Below, one piece after another: positions 61,238 through 64,000 of a stretch of DNA of 64,000 bases. A model generated the notes under the pieces. The model did no database searches. It was not told the DNA's origin and worked only from the letters and a program-made list of their open reading frames with translations. The position numbers were made by a program, and so were the translations under genes. Each line of letters starts with the position of its first letter. The first letter of the stretch is position 1. Source of the DNA: Companilactobacillus formosensis (GTDB taxonomy: Bacteria; Bacillota; Bacilli; Lactobacillales; Lactobacillaceae); assembly GCF_005405305.1 (NCBI RefSeq), contig NZ_BJDU01000002.1:124001-188000 (forward strand), given 5' to 3'.

Positions 61238-62180
61238 TTTCTGAATCCTCCGCATAAATTGATAGTGGTTGAATCCAAGTTTGTTCCGCTCCATTTTTAA
61301 CGAGAGCTTTTTGAATCATTTGGGCATTAGTTAAATTACGGGCTAAGCATATAATGCAGCCACCACGACCACCACCAGTGATTTTACTGCCTAATGAACC
61401 AGCATGATTTGCTGCATCGATTAATTTGTCAGTTTTGGGAATTGCCAAATCCAATTTAGTTAATATTTCATTGGCTAAAGAAAATACCAAACCTAATTGC
61501 TTCAAATTGCCTTGATTTAAATATCGATTTGCATCGGCTGCATAGTCACCCAATTGCTTTAAGTATGCACCAACGACTTTAGTATTTTCATCGTACATTT
61601 TTTTGACGTCAGCGACAGTTTCTTTGGTTTTGCCTTTGACACCTGAATCGGCAATCACGATGAAACCTTCTGAATTAAATGTAAAAGCCTTTGGAGCTTC
61701 GTCTTTACTGAACTTAATTGGATATTCTGAACTAACCGTTAAAGCATCTAAACCGCTAGCTTTACCATGAGTGACAGTTTCTGACTTGTTAACGTAGTTT
61801 AATAATGTCTGGTGATCAAGTTCTTGATCAAAAAAGTCAAAAAAGGCTCTCGTAATAGCACAAGCAATGGCAGCCGATGAACCCATTCCACGTTCAATGG
61901 GCAATCCACTGTCGATACTGATCGTGTAATTAATGTGATCAGTGTTCATTTTGTCATCTAATAGACCAATTAAAAATTTAACTCCAGCTAAAGAGTCTGG
62001 AATTTGGTCGATTTTTCCAGCATAGTACTTGGAGATCAAAGAATTGTTCTCACTTTGTTTTATTTTTACAATCACCGGTGTACTCAATAATGGAATGGCA
62101 AATGCGGGGTAACCATAAACTACCGCATGTTCTCCCATAATTATTGTTTTTCCGTGACTTTTTCCTATTCCTTTAAGCAC
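61230..62180 (-). CDS. mvaK1: Mevalonate kinase
   Basis: 316 aa, GTG start five bases after GAGGTG. GHMP motifs are IGKSHGKTIIMGEHAVVYGYPAFAIPL, GLPIERGMGSSAAIACAI and KITGGGRGGCIICLA. It phosphorylates mevalonate, the first committed step after HMG-CoA reductase. It is the first gene of the mvaK1-mvaD-mvaK2-fni operon, which supplies isoprenoid precursors for undecaprenol and quinones. Confidence 0.95.
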   Translation of the reverse strand: MLKGIGKSHGKTIIMGEHAVVYGYPAFAIPLLSTPVIVKIKQSENNSLISKYYAGKIDQIPDSLAGVKFLIGLLDDKMNTDHINYTISIDSGLPIERGMGSSAAIACAITRAFFDFFDQELDHQTLLNYVNKSETVTHGKASGLDALTVSSEYPIKFSKDEAPKAFTFNSEGFIVIADSGVKGKTKETVADVKKMYDENTKVVGAYLKQLGDYAADANRYLNQGNLKQLGLVFSLANEILTKLDLAIPKTDKLIDAANHAGSLGSKITGGGRGGCIICLARNLTNAQMIQKALVKNGAEQTWIQPLSIYAEDSEID

Positions 62181-62282
62181 ATGCTCACCTCAGTTTCTCT
62201 AAGTATTTATTTTATACATCTATTGTGATGATTTCCACTTTATGGCAGTTAACTATGATAAAATTTTTGCGGGTGAATAAAT

Positions 62283-64000
62283 ATGACATTAAATTTTGTA
62301 TTAGGTAAGAACCAATTTGACCATCATCAAAAAATGATGGAATTATTTAATGAAGATTTTCAAAAAGATCCAGAGGGACAATTCTTTTTTCTAGTTCCCA
62401 ATCACATAAAATTCGAATCTGAAGTCAACATTCTCAAATCATTTGGTAATGATGACGATGAATTGATTGCTACAAATAATGTCCAAACTTTTTCGTTCTC
62501 ACGTTTAGCTTGGTATTTTTTGCGTGACAGTGGTGAGTATAACTTAGAAAGCTTAACGCAAACTAAAGCAGCAATGTTGTTAAAAGAAATCGTTCAAACA
62601 CACAAGAAAGATTTGAAAATTTTTTCAGGAATGATTGATAAACCGGGCTTTCTAGAGCAAATGATTTCACAATTCAATGAGTTTATGAACGGACAGGTTC
62701 AACCAGAAGATATTGAATTAGTCTTGAATGATAACGGACAAGATGTTTTTGCCGATAAAATTCAAGAATTAAATTTGATTTATACGGCCTACTTGGAACA
62801 AATTCAAAATTATAATACTAACGATTTTCAATTGAATGCTTTGGCTGATTTCTTGAATACCAAGATTAAGACTAATCATTACCACTTTTATATCGAAGGA
62901 TTTTCATCATTCACGGCGACAGAATTAAACTTAGTAAAATCATTGATGATCAATAGTGGCAATCTTGATGTTTCATTAGTTTTAGAAAAATCAAACACGA
63001 ATGATCCAACCGATTTTTATTACCGTGCTGAGTCGACTTACCAACAATTGACTGACTTTGCCAAACAGCAGCAAGTCGCTATTAAAGAGTACTTTGCCCA
63101 AGAACTAAGGATTAGTCCTGATTTAGCCAAATTGGAAGACTACTGGATTCAATCTAGTGGCGTAGGAAATATCAAAACTTCGATTTTTGATGACAAACGC
63201 TCAGTTCAAGTGTGGAGATGTACCGATAAACAAACTGAAATTTCTGCAGTTAGTTCATACATCCGACAAATGGTGGCTCGTCAAGGTTATCGTTACAATG
63301 ACTTTTTGATTTTAGCACGTAATTTATCAGAATATAGTTCCTTTATTGAATCGTTCATGGAAAATAACGAAGTACCTTACTTTATTGATTTACAAAAGAA
63401 AATGGCTAATCATCCTTTTAAACGCTTGATTGATCTGTTATTTGCTGTTCACAATAAGGGGATGCAAGAAGACGATGTTATTAGTTTGTTAAGAACGGAG
63501 CTATTGATTCCTGATGAATTTAACGATGATTTATCGGCTTTTAGACAAGCTCTAGATTTGACAGAAAACTATGCTTTAGCTAATGGTATAACTAAGAAAA
63601 ATTGGTTGGGCGCTGCTTTTAAGCCCGATGTTCAATTAGATGAAAAAGTCGATGCTGAAAAAATCCATGAGTATCAATTAATAAATGTCATTAAAAGTTT
63701 TATAAAATCAATTTACCAGCAATTAGACAAGTTTTTGGATCAAAAATTGTCCTCGCTTGAAAGTGCTACAGCTTTGTACGCTTTCTTAACTCGGAATCAC
63801 GTTTTTGATGTCTTGTTGACATGGCAGAAGCAGGCGACTGAAGAACAAAATCTAACGTTAGCTAATCAACCAGAACAAATTGTTAATTTATTTAACCAAA
63901 TCTTAGATGAATACGTGACTGTTTTTGGTGAAAAAGAATTTGAATCAGACGATTTTATCAGTATTTTGGATGCTGCCTTTGAAAATGCCACTTATTCACA
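62283..64000 (+). CDS. rexB: ATP-dependent nuclease subunit B (RexB), 5' part
   Basis: The ATG at 62283 follows GGGTGA, and the frame stays open to the end of the window (572 codons). The N-terminus (LNFVLGKNQFDHHQKMMELF) occupies the position of the AddB P-loop but lacks GxxGxGKT, as in lactobacillal RexB. Helicase-like features such as LVPNHIKFESEVNIL, FSFSRLAWYFLRD, FYIEGFSSFTATELNLVKSL and FLILARNLSEYSSFIESFM are AddB/RexB-type. With RexA it would process double-strand breaks at Chi for RecA loading. rexA and the nuclease C-terminus lie outside the window. Confidence 0.9.
   Translation, partial: MTLNFVLGKNQFDHHQKMMELFNEDFQKDPEGQFFFLVPNHIKFESEVNILKSFGNDDDELIATNNVQTFSFSRLAWYFLRDSGEYNLESLTQTKAAMLLKEIVQTHKKDLKIFSGMIDKPGFLEQMISQFNEFMNGQVQPEDIELVLNDNGQDVFADKIQELNLIYTAYLEQIQNYNTNDFQLNALADFLNTKIKTNHYHFYIEGFSSFTATELNLVKSLMINSGNLDVSLVLEKSNTNDPTDFYYRAESTYQQLTDFAKQQQVAIKEYFAQELRISPDLAKLEDYWIQSSGVGNIKTSIFDDKRSVQVWRCTDKQTEISAVSSYIRQMVARQGYRYNDFLILARNLSEYSSFIESFMENNEVPYFIDLQKKMANHPFKRLIDLLFAVHNKGMQEDDVISLLRTELLIPDEFNDDLSAFRQALDLTENYALANGITKKNWLGAAFKPDVQLDEKVDAEKIHEYQLINVIKSFIKSIYQQLDKFLDQKLSSLESATALYAFLTRNHVFDVLLTWQKQATEEQNLTLANQPEQIVNLFNQILDEYVTVFGEKEFESDDFISILDAAFENATYS

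Noticed and set aside
1-64000. A CRISPR array, tRNA or rRNA genes
   Set aside because: No regularly spaced direct repeats and no recognisable tRNA cloverleaf or rRNA sequence were seen.

Overview
The window is AT-rich (roughly 35-37% G+C by eye), densely coded low-GC Gram-positive DNA. AGGAGG-type ribosome binding sites, T-box leaders on hisS and glyQS, a mevalonate-pathway operon, RexB in place of a P-loop AddB, and a CnaB/sortase-anchored surface protein all point to a member of the Lactobacillaceae. A Companilactobacillus-like genome is my best guess, but that is inference from gene order and protein style, not from any search. No tRNA, rRNA, CRISPR array or intact prophage is visible.

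Layout. 1-512: C-terminal end of a sortase-anchored surface protein. 513-1029: a tiny hydrophobic-peptide ORF with stacked terminators, then a strong promoter with a 20-bp palindromic operator. 1030-5863: a likely Amadori-compound (fructosamine amino acid) utilisation operon made of a lipoprotein/permease/ATPase of the polar amino-acid type, a GntR/UTRA regulator, a FrlD-like sugar kinase and a FrlB-like deglycase. A second operator copy sits before frlB. 5916-16925: an accessory-like stretch with an NmrA-like reductase, a P2-type cation ATPase, a D-2-hydroxyacid dehydrogenase, small membrane proteins, a truncated GNAT gene next to a 263-bp MITE-like insertion relic, a RelB/RelE-type toxin-antitoxin pair with an operator-promoter, a membrane-linked XRE regulator, an M20 peptidase and a YbaK-type deacylase.

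17250-41000: mostly core genes. These are prmA-rsmE, the bifunctional rel gene with dtd and a HAD phosphatase, a protein that looks like a catalytically dead Doc/Fic fold, a DHA2 exporter, an SH3b-amidase, T-box-hisS-aspS, msrB-msrA, a YitT protein, nfo, the PPDK regulatory protein, rpsU, phoH-ybeY, era-recO and T-box-glyQ-glyS. 41036-48300: the dnaG-rpoD operon behind a highly structured leader, then cfa-trmK-nif3-like and pepT.

48300-64000: a heterodimeric ABC exporter behind an attenuator-like hairpin, a 4-oxalocrotonate tautomerase-like protein, a DUF2075 NTPase, a small XRE-like protein, lepB, an unrecognised SAM-methyltransferase-like protein, an orphan MacB/FtsX-like membrane protein, an rsmF-type methyltransferase, the convergent mvaK1-mvaD-mvaK2-fni operon, and the 5' part of rexB running off the end.

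The most distinctive system is the frl-like locus. It couples the FrlD/FrlB chemistry to an amino-acid-type ABC importer and carries its own regulator and two matching operator sites. Other points worth a check are the degenerate Doc-like protein, the dnaG leader, the two-copy 25-bp repeat containing a 17-bp palindrome, and several short genes.
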